Shown here in pieces: positions 45,330 to 54,229 of a DNA stretch of 64,000 nucleotides (position 1 is the first letter of the stretch; each line of letters starts with the position of its first letter). This stretch comes from Clostridia bacterium. Its GTDB lineage: Bacteria > Bacillota > Clostridia > Oscillospirales > Feifaniaceae. The translations under genes were made by a program, and so were the position numbers. The stretch lies in contig JAFRSP010000036.1 in NCBI GenBank assembly GCA_017427525.1, positions 1 to 64,000 of the forward strand. The letters run 5' to 3'. The notes beneath the pieces are model-generated. The model ran no database searches, was not told where the DNA came from, and worked only from the letters and a program-made list of their open reading frames with translations.

Positions 45330-45845
45330 TTATTTCTGGAGCGGATTGATAATCATCGCCATTGTTCTGCCCTCGAGCTTTGGGGGCTTATCGACGTTGC
45401 CGAATTCCTTACAGGCCTCTGCAAACTCCAGCAATCTCGCCTCTCCGAGAGAGGTATGGCTCATCTCTCTACCGCGGAAACGAACCGACACCTTCACCTT
45501 GTTCCCCTCCTGCAGAAAACGCAGCGTGTGGTTTTTCTTGGTGTTGAAGTCGTGCGTATCGATGTTGACAGACAGGCGAATCTCTTTGATCTCCACCTGC
45601 TTTTGGTTTTTGCGCGCCTCTTTTTCTTTTTTGGACTGCTCAAACCGGAACTTTCCATAGTCCATGATCCGGCACACAGGCGGATTGGCCTGAGGGGCAA
45701 TCTTTACCAAATCAAGATTGCGCTGGATCGCCCGATCCATCGCGTCGCGCACGCTCATGATCCCGAGCTGGCTGCCGTCGCTGTCGACGACGCGGACTTC
45801 TTTGTCGGTGATTTGCTCGTTAATGAGCAACTCTTTGCTGGCTAT
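45330..45845 (-). CDS. infC: Translation initiation factor IF-3, AUA start
   Basis: IF3 controls start-codon fidelity and subunit dissociation. The protein of 171 residues has LLINEQITDKEVRVV near the N-terminus, PPVCRIMDYGKFRFEQSKKE and IDTHDFNTK, all typical. No ATG, GTG or TTG has a ribosome site here; instead GGAGG (45854-45858) lies eight bases before an ATA codon (45843-45845). Starting there gives IASKELLINEQ, which aligns with the Bacillus protein that starts from AUU. A non-canonical start fits the known IF3 autocontrol. A terminator and promoter lie upstream. Confidence 0.92.
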   Translation of the reverse strand: MASKELLINEQITDKEVRVVDSDGSQLGIMSVRDAMDRAIQRNLDLVKIAPQANPPVCRIMDYGKFRFEQSKKEKEARKNQKQVEIKEIRLSVNIDTHDFNTKKNHTLRFLQEGNKVKVSVRFRGREMSHTSLGEARLLEFAEACKEFGNVDKPPKLEGRTMAMIINPLQK

Positions 45846-46032
45846 TGCAGGCACCTCCTCATAGGACTTCAATGTCACAAAAAACGGGTGGAACGAATTC
45901 CACCCGTCATCTCTCGGCAAAAGCACGCCAAAGGCACAGGATCTCTGCTATCCTCCAGCTGTCTTTGATGAACCGAGCCGCGCATTTGCAACTGCGGTGA
46001 GACGGGGGAACTCCCCTTCTGCTTTTTTGTGC
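45846..46032 (-). promoter_or_regulatory. infC-rpmI-rplT 5' leader (L20-leader-like)
   Basis: The transcript from the promoter at 46039-46067 has about 187 untranslated bases before infC, including the terminator at 45884-45907. I infer an L20-binding antitermination/termination switch by analogy with the Bacillus operon; I could not verify the L20 binding fold by eye. Confidence 0.6.
45884..45913 (-). terminator. Leader terminator (attenuator) upstream of infC
   Basis: On the minus strand ACGGGTGGAA, a TTCG loop and TTCCACCCGT form a perfect ten-pair stem followed by TTTTT, ending 30 bases before the infC ribosome site. It lies inside the infC leader, not after a gene. That matches the L20-controlled attenuation known for infC-rpmI-rplT in Bacillus. 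Confidence 0.85.
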
Positions 46033-46038
46033 TCGTTC

Positions 46039-46067
46039 AGTATACCAGAGACTCTGTGTAATGTCAA
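46039..46067 (-). promoter_or_regulatory. Sigma-A promoter of infC-rpmI-rplT
   Basis: TTGACA (46062-46067) and TATACT (46039-46044) on the minus strand are 17 bases apart. Confidence 0.85.
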
Positions 46068-46087
46068 GCCCAAAAATGCAGCCAGAG

Positions 46088-47362
46088 TCAATTGACATAT
46101 TCAAACTCCACGCCGTAGATCGAAACGGTGTTGCCCTCCTGAATCCCATGACTGCGGAGCAGCTCATAAATCCCGTTGCTCTCCAGCACGCGATGCAGAT
46201 ACTGCAGCGACTCGTAGTCGCTGAAATTGACGCTTCCGAGAAGATTGAAGAGCCATTCGCCCTCGACCACAAAGACGTTGTTTTCGCGCCGCACGGTGGT
46301 CGTTTTTTCTCCCTTTTCGGCGGTGGCCTCCGCCAGCGTCGTCTCGCTTTCATAGGTGAGGATCGGAGGCAGCTCCCGCAGCCGGGACCAAATGCAGGAC
46401 AGCAGCGCGTCGATCCCCTCATGCGTCGCCCCTGAGATCTCGAGATAGGGGTATCCCAGCTTCTGCGCACAGGCGCGAAGACGCTCGGAGTTTTCCGGCT
46501 CTGTCAAAAGATCCGACTTGCTGCCCACCAATATTTGCGGGCGTTGCGCAAGCGCCGGGGAAAAGGCGGAAAGCTCCCGATTGATCGCCTCGAAGTCCTC
46601 AACCGGATCCCGTCCCTCGCTTCCCGAAACGTCGACCAGATGCACCAGAAGACGGCAGCGCTCCACATGGCGCAGAAATTCATGCCCGAGTCCAAGGCCG
46701 TCGCTCGCTCCTTCAATCAGACCGGGAATGTCGGCCATTACATAAGAAACCCCTTCATCTACCCGCACCACCCCAAGCTGCGGCTGAAGCGTGGTAAAAT
46801 GGTAGTTTGCGATCTTGGGCCTGGCCGCCGAAACCACCGAAAGAAGCGTGGATTTCCCCACGTTGGGGAAGCCGATCAACCCCACATCGGCCAGCAGCTT
46901 GAGCTCCAGCAGCACATCGGCCTCTTCGCCCTTTGTCCCGTTCTTGGCAAAGCGGGGCGTCTGCCGCGTGGCGGTCGCAAAACGGGCGTTTCCAAAACCG
47001 CCTTTTCCTCCTCGGGCGGCAAGATAGGGCTCGCCGTCCGACATGTCGTGCAGCAGAAGTCCGCTCTCGCTCTCCCGAATCAGAGTTCCTCTCGGTACGC
47101 GGATGACCAGGTCCTTCCCGCTCTTTCCGGTACAGTTCTTCCCTGCGCCCGCAGCGCCGTCTTCCGCGGCATATTTGCGTTTATAGCGAAAATCCAGAAG
47201 GGTGGAGAGATTGTCGTCCACCTGAAAGACGATATTGCCGCCTGCGCCGCCGTCTCCCCCGTCGGGGCCGCCGGCAGCGATATATTTTTCCCGATGAAAG
47301 GAGACGGCTCCGTTTCCTCCGGCCCCCGCCCGAATATGGATTTTTGCAACGTCGATAAACAC
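46088..47362 (-). CDS. obg: GTPase ObgE/CgtA
   Basis: Obg is a conserved GTPase in ribosome assembly and, in Firmicutes, stress and sporulation control. The 424-residue protein has the glycine-rich OBG domain (AGAGGNGAVSFHREK), the G domain with GFPNVGKSTLLS and DIPGLIEGAS, SKSDL, and a C-terminal OCT domain ending SIYGVEFEYVN. The start is a GTG (47360-47362) after GGAGGGAG. It follows rplU-rpmA. Confidence 0.97.
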   Translation of the reverse strand: MFIDVAKIHIRAGAGGNGAVSFHREKYIAAGGPDGGDGGAGGNIVFQVDDNLSTLLDFRYKRKYAAEDGAAGAGKNCTGKSGKDLVIRVPRGTLIRESESGLLLHDMSDGEPYLAARGGKGGFGNARFATATRQTPRFAKNGTKGEEADVLLELKLLADVGLIGFPNVGKSTLLSVVSAARPKIANYHFTTLQPQLGVVRVDEGVSYVMADIPGLIEGASDGLGLGHEFLRHVERCRLLVHLVDVSGSEGRDPVEDFEAINRELSAFSPALAQRPQILVGSKSDLLTEPENSERLRACAQKLGYPYLEISGATHEGIDALLSCIWSRLRELPPILTYESETTLAEATAEKGEKTTTVRRENNVFVVEGEWLFNLLGSVNFSDYESLQYLHRVLESNGIYELLRSHGIQEGNTVSIYGVEFEYVN

Positions 47363-47485
47363 GGTTTGTCTCCCTCCCAAAAAGAAATCCTCGTCCCCCT
47401 TCTGCCAAAACGGCAGAGGCGCTCCAAATCCGACCTCCAAAGAAAAGGCCTCAGGCCCTGAGACCTGAGACCTTCCGATTCTCGA

Positions 47486-47743
47486 CTACTGAACGTCGTA
47501 AACCGAAACACGCTTGCGGTCTTTCCCCACGCGTTCGAACCGAACCGTTCCGTCAACCAGCGCAAAGAGCGTATCGTTGGATCCTCTGCCCACATTGACG
47601 CCGGGATGGATCTTTGTGCCACGCTGCGTGACCAGCACATTGCCGGCCTTGACGAACTGACCGTCAGCTCTCTTGGCGCCCAGACGCTTACTGGCCGAAT
47701 CGCGGCCGTTTTTGGTAGAGCCCACGCCTTTTTTATGTGCCAT
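47486..47743 (-). CDS. rpmA: 50S ribosomal protein L27 (no N-terminal extension)
   Basis: The 85-residue protein starts [16 protein letters not shown] and matches L27. The start is fixed by GGAGG eight bases upstream. It lacks the short cleaved extension ending in a FF-A/S type site that most Firmicutes L27 proteins carry. No gene for the matching Prp protease lies between rplU and rpmA. Confidence 0.97.
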   Translation of the reverse strand: MAHKKGVGSTKNGRDSASKRLGAKRADGQFVKAGNVLVTQRGTKIHPGVNVGRGSNDTLFALVDGTVRFERVGKDRKRVSVYDVQ

Positions 47744-47784
47744 TTTGAATTCACCTCCGAAACAAATCCACAAAAGGTTCAATC

Positions 47785-48096
47785 TCAGGCATTCACGCCG
47801 ACGATCTCAACCTTGGTATAGGGCTGTCTATGGCCCTGCTTTCTTCTGTAGTTCTTCTTCGCCTTCATTTTGTAGACATAGATCTTCTTGTTCTTGCCGT
47901 TCTTAATCACCTTACCGCTGACAGACGCGCCCTCAACAGTGGGGGTACCCACGGTGATGCCGTTGTCGCCGCCGACTGCCAGAACCTGGTCGAACACCAC
48001 TTCGTCGCCTGCTTCGGCCTCGAGCTTCTCAATGAACAAGACATCGCCGGCAGAAACCTTATACTGCTTGCCGCCGGTTACGATAATTGCGTACAT
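47785..48096 (-). CDS. rplU: 50S ribosomal protein L21
   Basis: The 103-residue protein matches L21: [18 protein letters not shown] at the start and the signature [19 protein letters not shown] near the C-terminus. It leads rplU-rpmA-obg behind a consensus promoter. Confidence 0.98.
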   Translation of the reverse strand: MYAIIVTGGKQYKVSAGDVLFIEKLEAEAGDEVVFDQVLAVGGDNGITVGTPTVEGASVSGKVIKNGKNKKIYVYKMKAKKNYRRKQGHRQPYTKVEIVGVNA

Positions 48097-48184
48097 TCCT
48101 GTACACCTCTCTTTCTCTTCTCTAGAGTCACGCTGCGGACGGCAGGCAATTGCCTTTCAAAGCCGGCCACATGCGGGCTATGAT

Positions 48185-48213
48185 ATTATATCAGGGTTGA
48201 GCCTGTCTGTCAA
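48185..48213 (-). promoter_or_regulatory. Perfect sigma-A promoter of rplU-rpmA-obg
   Basis: TTGACA (48208-48213) and TATAAT (48185-48190) on the minus strand are 17 bases apart, matching the consensus fully. A leader of about 80 bases follows; an L21-leader-type control element is possible but I cannot confirm it. Confidence 0.9.
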
Positions 48214-48881
48214 CTCTGTTTTCCCTGCTCTCTCTTCTTTTTTTCACGGATTCCAGCCTGCAACAGAAGAAACGCCCCAATCCCCCAAAAGCAGGCAAAA
48301 ACCGCTGCACAGTGATAGAAAAATTGCTCGGGAAGCAGCAAAATGACGGGATCCCGCGCGGGGTCGAACATCCAGTAGTCGTTGCTGAAAAGCAGCTTGT
48401 GAAACAGCACGAAAGACCGCGAGGGGTTGACGCCGATGGCAATCCCCGCAAGCAGGACCGACCCGATCAGCACAACGGCGGCAACAAAATACCGCACCGC
48501 GCTTTTGTCCTCCCCACGGCTTCGGAAAGCCCGCAGAACAAGCAGCAGCCCCGCAGCAAAGGCCAGCACATAAAAAAACAAAAAGAGCCGGCGGCAATCG
48601 GCAAAGTGCTGCGCCCCTTCGGCGGAAAAGGCGAGGGTCGGCAGGGAGAAGCTTCCCTTGGAAAAAGGATTCAGATATGCCATCATGGCATGGTAGTTTT
48701 CTAAGATCACGGCCACATCCAGCCCTGTCTGCTCAGGGATCTTCAAGAGCTTCAGGTCGAGCCGATAGAGCAGATCACAGCTGTGAAGCAGCAGCAGCGC
48801 CGCTCCCGTTGCCAAAAGGAGCGTGCACAGCCCGATCTCTATGCCGAGACTCACTTCATGCAAAACACCGGTTTTTTTCAC
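48210..48881 (-). CDS. TIGR01906/DUF1461 family membrane protein
   Basis: The 223-residue protein has four membrane segments and the family core NPSRSFVLFHKLLFSNDYW followed by DPARDPVILLLPEQFF. The function is unknown. It overlaps lgt by four bases (ATGA), so it is coupled to lipoprotein modification. The rplU promoter overlaps its last codons. Confidence 0.85.
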   Translation of the reverse strand: MKKTGVLHEVSLGIEIGLCTLLLATGAALLLLHSCDLLYRLDLKLLKIPEQTGLDVAVILENYHAMMAYLNPFSKGSFSLPTLAFSAEGAQHFADCRRLFLFFYVLAFAAGLLLVLRAFRSRGEDKSAVRYFVAAVVLIGSVLLAGIAIGVNPSRSFVLFHKLLFSNDYWMFDPARDPVILLLPEQFFYHCAAVFACFWGIGAFLLLQAGIREKKKREQGKQS

Positions 48882-49696
48882 GGTGCGTCGTCCCCCTTCG
48901 CTGTTCCCGCTCTTTTCTTTGAGACACGGCTATACAACGCGACCGCCGCAATGCAGAGCGCGACGCTGACCAGTTGAGAAATTCGAAAGCTGCCGAGATA
49001 CAGACTGTCGGTTCGCAGCCCTTCGATAAAAAAGCGTCCGACTCCGTACCAGAAAAAATAGAGGCAGGTGGTCTCCCCTTCGGCTCTGCAATGGTAAAAC
49101 ACCCACACGAGCAGGAGAAGCCCCGCAAAATCCCAAAGCGATTCATAGAGAAAGGTGGGGTGCACGCAAGTGCGGACGCCGTTGATCAGAAGCTCCATAC
49201 GCCAGGGAAGGGCGGTCTCCCTTCCGAAGGCCTCCTGGTTGACGAAATTGCCCCACCTTCCGATGGCCTGCCCCAAAATCACACAGGGCGCAGCCACGTC
49301 AAGCACCTTCAAAATCGGCAGCTTCTTCACAAGACTGTAGAGAATCAGAACCGCCATGCCGGCCAGAATTGCGCCGTAGATGGCAATTCCGCCGTTCCAG
49401 ATGGCAATCACCTCATACAGGGAATGATACTGATCCAGCGTGGTCAAAACATAATACGCCCTTGCGCCCACGATGGCAACCGGCGCTGCAATCAGCACCA
49501 TATTGAGGATATCATCGGAATCCAGTCCGTTGTGTTCGCCCAGCTTTTGGGCCAGCAAAACAGCGAGAAAAAAACCCGCTGCAATCAAAATCCCATACCA
49601 ATAAATCTCTTTCCCAAATATCCTAAAGGCGACTCGGTTCAGGGAAAACTCCCCGATCCCAAGCCCCGGGAAGGCGATGGTTCCGCTTCCGTGCAT
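48878..49696 (-). CDS. lgt: Prolipoprotein diacylglyceryl transferase
   Basis: Lgt attaches diacylglycerol to the lipobox cysteine of prolipoproteins. The 272-residue membrane protein has YWYGILIAAGF, GARAYYV and the Lgt signature GRWGNFVNQEAFG. The start was set after GGGAGGGTCA. The promoter at 49740-49768 drives it. Confidence 0.95.
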   Translation of the reverse strand: MHGSGTIAFPGLGIGEFSLNRVAFRIFGKEIYWYGILIAAGFFLAVLLAQKLGEHNGLDSDDILNMVLIAAPVAIVGARAYYVLTTLDQYHSLYEVIAIWNGGIAIYGAILAGMAVLILYSLVKKLPILKVLDVAAPCVILGQAIGRWGNFVNQEAFGRETALPWRMELLINGVRTCVHPTFLYESLWDFAGLLLLVWVFYHCRAEGETTCLYFFWYGVGRFFIEGLRTDSLYLGSFRISQLVSVALCIAAVALYSRVSKKRAGTAKGDDAP

Positions 49697-49739
49697 CTGT
49701 GACCCTCCCTTACACCTGCGGTCAGCGCGCTTTTTCAAA

Positions 49740-49768
49740 ATTATAGCATTGCATCGCAGGCTTTGCAA
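49740..49768 (-). promoter_or_regulatory. Promoter of lgt
   Basis: TTGCAA (49763-49768) and TATAAT (49740-49745, preceded by TGC) on the minus strand are 17 bases apart, 44 bases before the start. Confidence 0.75.
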
Positions 49769-50018
49769 GAAAAGCCGAAACGCGCTCGGACTGGGATTCT
49801 TTCGGGGCGTGTTGTTGTCTATGTTTTTTGCAGGATCCAGCCCTTACCCGTTTGGCAAAAAAATGTAACGAAATCCATTTGTGTCCGGCGCTCTTATTTT
49901 GTGAAAAATCATGTGCCAAGCGCTTTTCAACCCCTTCAATTTCTGGTTTTTGCGGGTTTTCCCCGGCTTTTTCGGCTGAGAGGATTTTTTCTTGTCTCCT
50001 GAACCCTGGTTTTTTTAC
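49769..50018. other. Intergenic stretch between divergent lgt and amidohydrolase promoters
   Basis: The sequence is T-rich on the plus strand. I see no gene, hairpin or known regulatory motif that I can support. Confidence 0.5.
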
Positions 50019-50047
50019 TTGCTTTTTGTGAATTCCTTCCATATAAT
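50019..50047 (+). promoter_or_regulatory. Sigma-A promoter of the amidohydrolase gene
   Basis: TTGCTT (50019-50024) and TATAAT (50042-50047) are 17 bases apart, 33 bases before the start codon. Confidence 0.75.
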
Positions 50048-50080
50048 GAGGGTAATTCTTTTTTGAAAGGCGGTATTCCC

Positions 50081-51292
50081 ATGAAAAAGGCCATTAAATG
50101 CGGAAAACTCTTTGATTCCACAACCGGTAAGGTTCTAGAGAACATGTTGGTCCTGATTGATGGGAAGGATATTGTTGAAGTAGCTCCCTTCCCGAAGGAC
50201 CTCCCCGACGGCTGCGAATTGATCGACCTCTCTGACAGTTTTGTTCTGCCCGGCCTGATCGACGCCCATGTGCATCTGACCAGCACCGGCACCAACGCCG
50301 ACCTCACCAGCAGCACGCATTCCCTGATTGGCGATATGGCTCTTCGGGCCGTGACCAACGCCAAGCTCGACCTGTTGGCGGGATTTACAACGGTTCGCGA
50401 CTGCGGCGGCAGCGGCTTCGCAAATATTTCCGCCCGTAAAGCCATCAATTCCGGAGCGTATGTCGGCTCCCGTATTTTCGCCTCCGGCGGCGCCATCTCT
50501 TCCACCGGCGGCCACGGCGATCTGCAGCTCAATCCCTATATGTCCTCCTCCCTCAACGATCCCTGTGTCGACAGCCCCTATGAAGCCCGCCGCGCCGCAC
50601 GGTATCAGATCAAACACGGCGCCGACTTCATCAAGTGCTGCGCCACCGGCGGCGTCATGTCGGAAGGCACCACCCTCGGCGCCCAGCAGCTGACCGAAGA
50701 CGAGCTCAAGGCTATCGTGGAGGTTGCCAACCACTATGGCGTACATACCGCCGCCCATGCGCACGGCACCGAAGGCATCAAGGCCGCCGCCCGCGCCGGC
50801 ATCACCTCGATCGAGCACGGCATGATCCTCGACGACGAGGCCATCGAGATCTTCCTTGAGAAGGGAACCTATCAGGTACCCACCATTATCGCCGCCGAGC
50901 GAATCATCGTCTGCGGCCCGGAGATGGGACTGGCCCAGTGGATGATCGACAAGGCAAAGCGCGCCTTCGAGTGCCATGAGTGGGGGATCCGCGAAGGCCT
51001 GCGACTCGGTGTGAAGCACGCCTTCGGCACCGATTCCGGCACGCCCTCCAACTTCCACGGCTGCCAGGGCTATGAGTTTGAGCTCATGACCCGGTTCGGA
51101 TTCACACCTGCTCAGGCTCTGATCGCCGCCACCAAGACCAATGCCGAGCTGCTGCGCTGCGACAAGATCGGCGAGATCGCCCCCGGAAAATTTGCCGACG
51201 TCGTCGCCTTCAAGGGCAATCCTCTTGAGGATATCACCGTGATGAAGAACTGCTCCTTCGTGATGAAGGAGGGCGTCGTCTACAAGGCGTAA
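50081..51292 (+). CDS. Amidohydrolase family protein (prolidase/carboxypeptidase-like)
   Basis: The 403-residue protein is a metal-dependent amidohydrolase with DAHVHL near residue 61 (His63, His65), the bridging lysine in GADFIKCCATGG, THAAHAHG-like TAAHAHG, SIEHG and the catalytic Asp in FGTDSGTP. This set matches the imidazolonepropionase-like subgroup that includes Xaa-Pro dipeptidases and arginine carboxypeptidases; the substrate is open. No signal peptide is seen. The start follows AAAGGCGG. It has its own promoter and terminator. Confidence 0.87.
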   Translation: MKKAIKCGKLFDSTTGKVLENMLVLIDGKDIVEVAPFPKDLPDGCELIDLSDSFVLPGLIDAHVHLTSTGTNADLTSSTHSLIGDMALRAVTNAKLDLLAGFTTVRDCGGSGFANISARKAINSGAYVGSRIFASGGAISSTGGHGDLQLNPYMSSSLNDPCVDSPYEARRAARYQIKHGADFIKCCATGGVMSEGTTLGAQQLTEDELKAIVEVANHYGVHTAAHAHGTEGIKAAARAGITSIEHGMILDDEAIEIFLEKGTYQVPTIIAAERIIVCGPEMGLAQWMIDKAKRAFECHEWGIREGLRLGVKHAFGTDSGTPSNFHGCQGYEFELMTRFGFTPAQALIAATKTNAELLRCDKIGEIAPGKFADVVAFKGNPLEDITVMKNCSFVMKEGVVYKA

Positions 51293-51333
51293 CCCGCGTC
51301 CTGAAGTTTCGCTGTTCTATCCCCAATCGTTTT

Positions 51334-51373
51334 GCACCCTCCGGAACTCGATGAGTTCCGGAGGGTGCTTTTT
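51334..51373 (+). terminator. Intrinsic terminator of the amidohydrolase gene
   Basis: GCACCCTCCGGAACT and its complement form a perfect 15-pair stem with a five-base loop, followed by TTTTTC. Confidence 0.92.
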
Positions 51374-51400
51374 CATAGGGCAGCTTCCTGCTCCCTCTGA

Positions 51401-51637
51401 TCAGAACTGCACGCTGTGTCCGATCTGCAGCCCTCTGTCTTGCGTCTGCCGCCTGTCAAGCAGCTCCCGCAGCTTTGCCGCATGCTCGCACTGTGCATCT
51501 GCAAGCTCATAAAACATGTGCGACACCTCCGCGTCGCTTTCCGTTTCCTTGGCGTAGGTTTGAAAATCGCGCACAAGTTCCATCGAGTCTTCCCATGCGC
51601 GTAAAACCCGATCCCGCGCGGTAATCTCGATCTCCAT
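51401..51637 (-). CDS. Small helical protein, possibly ferritin-like
   Basis: I do not recognise this 78-residue protein with certainty. It is almost all predicted helix. The pattern VSHMFYELADAQCEHAAKLRELL resembles one half of a rubrerythrin/ferritin-like four-helix bundle, with an ExxH-type pair. A dimer could form a bundle, but this is inference. The start was chosen at 51637 because AAGGAGG lies eight bases upstream; in-frame ATG codons further upstream have poorer sites. Confidence 0.6.
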   Translation of the reverse strand: MEIEITARDRVLRAWEDSMELVRDFQTYAKETESDAEVSHMFYELADAQCEHAAKLRELLDRRQTQDRGLQIGHSVQF

Positions 51638-52070
51638 CTTATCTGCCTCCTTATTCATGATTTTATCCCCGCGGAGAGATCTTTCCGCAAGGAATCCATC
51701 CTTTTTCAAAGTATTTCCCTCAAATCATGAAAAACTGCATTGTTTTTTTAGGGGTAAAAAATGGCGTCTCCTTCAAGGCTGCGGCGATTTCGGTTTCCAG
51801 ATTTTTGCTTTTGAATAATCTATGCGTGTTTTTCGAATTCTCCATTTTTCATATTGACTTTCGAAATAATCTATCTGTTTTCTGGAGATTTCTTTCTCTT
51901 TTTAAGCAAAGACGTTTTTCTGAGAAACCCCAAAAATATCGTCATTTTATACAAATACTTATTGATGTACCGCTCAAAATATGTGTTGTCTTTCTATTTT
52001 TTCATAATGTTTTTTACTGGGCATAAAAAATTTTTTTATTTTATCTCTTCCCTAACGGTTCCTTTTCTGG
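51638..52070. other. AT-rich intergenic stretch before the Na/Pi symporter gene
   Basis: This stretch is clearly richer in A and T than its neighbours. Open frames in it lack ribosome sites and look accidental. I see no hairpin or known riboswitch. Confidence 0.5.
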
Positions 52071-52076
52071 TATGAT
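52068..52076 (+). promoter_or_regulatory. Extended -10 promoter of the Na/Pi symporter gene
   Basis: TGG followed by TATGAT (52071-52076) is an extended -10 element; the -35 region (TTCCCT at 17 bases) is poor. No PhoP/PhoB box was recognised. Confidence 0.45.
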
Positions 52077-52157
52077 ATCAATTGGAAGGCAGAGCTGTTT
52101 TTTGCTTGCACAAACGGAGTTCCTTTCCGATACATTTGTCAATGGGAGCCGATAGTT

Positions 52158-53957
52158 ATGAATATCTTCAACGTGATCTCTCTTGCCGGCGGTCTTGCGC
52201 TCTTCCTATACGGAATGCGCATCATGGGCGACGGTCTCAAATACGGCGCCTCTTCCTCCTTCAAAAAAGCCGTGGAAAAGGTGACCAATAATCCAGCCAT
52301 CGGTTTCTTGATGGGACTTGCCATCACGGCCGTGATCCAGAGCTCCACCGCCACCATCGTGATCACTTCGGGGCTGGTCGGCGCCGGAATCCTATCGCTG
52401 CACCAGTCGCTCGGCGTGATCCTGGGCGCTAATGTCGGCACCACGGTCACCGGCCAGATCATTCGGCTACTCGACCTCAAGGCGGACGCCACTTCCTGGC
52501 TCAATTTCTTCAAGCCCTCTACCCTCGCTCCCATTGCCTCGGTCCTCGGCATCTTGCTGATCATGGCCTTCCACTTCCGCAATTCCGAAACCTACGGACA
52601 AATCGCCATCGGCTTCGGCATCCTCTTCACCGGCCTTCTCAACATGACGGCGGCCGTCAGCCCGCTCTCCGAGTCGCCTGCCTTCTCGCAGCTGTTTGTC
52701 AGAATGTCGGTCAACCCTATTCTCGGCTTTCTCACCGGTGCGGCAGTGGCCTTTCTCATCCAAAGCTCCTCTGCCACAATCGGTATCCTGCAGGCTCTCT
52801 CCTTTACGGGGGCCCTCACCTTCAGTTCCATTTATTCCATCATCATCGGTATCTATCTGGGCGACTGCGTCACCACCGCCATCGTCTGCTCCATCGGGGC
52901 CAAGCCCGACGCCAAGCGTACCGGCATGGTACATATTCTTTTCAATCTCTATGAAATCGTCTTGCTTTCCGTGTCCATTTCGCTACTGCACAGGCTGGGC
53001 CTTCTCGATCGGATCTGGAGCATTCCCATCACTTCGGGCGGAATCGCCAACACGCACACGATTTTCAACCTGACCGCGGCCATTCTCATGCTCCCCTTCT
53101 GCGGACTTCTGGAAAAAGCCAGCCGCGTCATTGTCAAGGGCGATCTGAGCCAGGGAGAGGGAATCAAGAAATACCTGGAAACCCTTGATCCCAAATTCTA
53201 CAGCACGCCGACCCTTGCGCTTTCCAGCGTACATCAGTCTGTTTCGGCCATGGCAAGCCTGGCCTGCGAAGGCGCTTCCGTGGCGCTGGAACAGCTCACG
53301 GAATATGACGCCGCGCAGATCAAAAAGCTGCAGGAGAACGAGGGTGAAATCGACACCCTGGCCGACGCCGTGGAAAACTATCTGATCCATCTCTCCCCCC
53401 ATGCCGAGACCGACTATACCAACGATCAGCTCAACTACTATCTCCGGTGCCTCTCGGAATTTGAGCGCATCGGCGATCATGCGATCAACCTGACCGACAA
53501 CGCTGCGGAAATCGCCAAAAGCTCCGTGCAGTTTTCGCCGACCGCACAGCAGGAACTGGTCGTTTTGCAGGAGGCCGTTTTGCAGATCATGGAGTATGCC
53601 AACAAGGCCTTTGTCGATCTTGATCTGGTAGCCGCCCGCCACATCGAACCCCTGGAGGAAGTGATCGACGATCTGGTCGACACGCTGCGCGGCAACCATA
53701 CGCACCGCCTGCGCGAGGGCCTCTGCAACGTGGATGCGGGTATCAACTTCCTGAATATTCTGACCAATGTGGAGCGCATTGCAGATCAGTGCTCCAATGT
53801 CGGCGTCTATACCATCGCGCTGACCGATTTCGAAATCGGAAAAACGCACCACGACTACCTGCGCTATCTCCACAAGGGCGGGGATGAGCTGTTCAATCAG
53901 GAATACCGCGACGTTCACGAAGCCTTCTTCCGCAAGCTGGAGGCTATCGAGTCTTAA
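52158..53957 (+). CDS. Na/phosphate cotransporter with C-terminal PhoU-like domain
   Basis: The 599-residue protein has two inverted membrane repeats with the symporter signatures VIQSSTATIVITSGL near residue 56 and LIQSSSATIGILQAL near 199. A helical PhoU-like domain fills residues from about 340 to the end (EFERIGDHAINLTDNA, NVERIADQCSNV). The family imports phosphate with sodium; the PhoU part probably regulates it. GGGAG precedes the ATG. Two hairpins follow the stop. Confidence 0.93.
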   Translation: MNIFNVISLAGGLALFLYGMRIMGDGLKYGASSSFKKAVEKVTNNPAIGFLMGLAITAVIQSSTATIVITSGLVGAGILSLHQSLGVILGANVGTTVTGQIIRLLDLKADATSWLNFFKPSTLAPIASVLGILLIMAFHFRNSETYGQIAIGFGILFTGLLNMTAAVSPLSESPAFSQLFVRMSVNPILGFLTGAAVAFLIQSSSATIGILQALSFTGALTFSSIYSIIIGIYLGDCVTTAIVCSIGAKPDAKRTGMVHILFNLYEIVLLSVSISLLHRLGLLDRIWSIPITSGGIANTHTIFNLTAAILMLPFCGLLEKASRVIVKGDLSQGEGIKKYLETLDPKFYSTPTLALSSVHQSVSAMASLACEGASVALEQLTEYDAAQIKKLQENEGEIDTLADAVENYLIHLSPHAETDYTNDQLNYYLRCLSEFERIGDHAINLTDNAAEIAKSSVQFSPTAQQELVVLQEAVLQIMEYANKAFVDLDLVAARHIEPLEEVIDDLVDTLRGNHTHRLREGLCNVDAGINFLNILTNVERIADQCSNVGVYTIALTDFEIGKTHHDYLRYLHKGGDELFNQEYRDVHEAFFRKLEAIES

Positions 53958-53997
53958 TCTGGGTGAAATTTCTCTTTACTCTGCCCGACCCAAATCA

Positions 53998-54046
53998 CCC
54001 CGTGAAAAGAGCCCTCTGCCGCAGCAAGCTCTTCCCACGGGGTTTT
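53998..54046 (+). terminator. First terminator after the Na/Pi symporter gene
   Basis: CCCCGTG pairs with CACGGGG (53998-54004 and 54036-54042), and AAGAGC inside pairs with GCTCTT; TTTTCG follows. Confidence 0.7.
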
Positions 54047-54146
54047 CGTTTCTTCACAAAGAACGTAAAATCTCATTTGCCGCACGGCGCGTCCTCTGCG
54101 CCGGCCCTCACCTTTCTCCTTTCACTTTCTCTCCTGCCGGCTTCAC

Positions 54147-54189
54147 AAAAAAGCACTCCGGAAAAAACAGATTTTCCGGAGTGCTTTTT
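54147..54189. terminator. Strong bidirectional terminator between Na/Pi symporter gene and mgtE
   Basis: An 18-pair stem (AAAAAGCACTCCGGAAAA and its complement) with a six-base loop has A and T runs at both ends. It can stop transcription from both converging genes. Confidence 0.92.
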
Positions 54190-54229
54190 GAATGATCGAA
54201 AACCATTGCCTGTTTTCATCCTTCGCCCG

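Noticed and set aside
51727-52026. 99-codon Phe-rich plus-strand frame in AT-rich DNA
   Set aside because: No ribosome site, extreme composition and no family; it is probably chance in AT-rich intergenic sequence.
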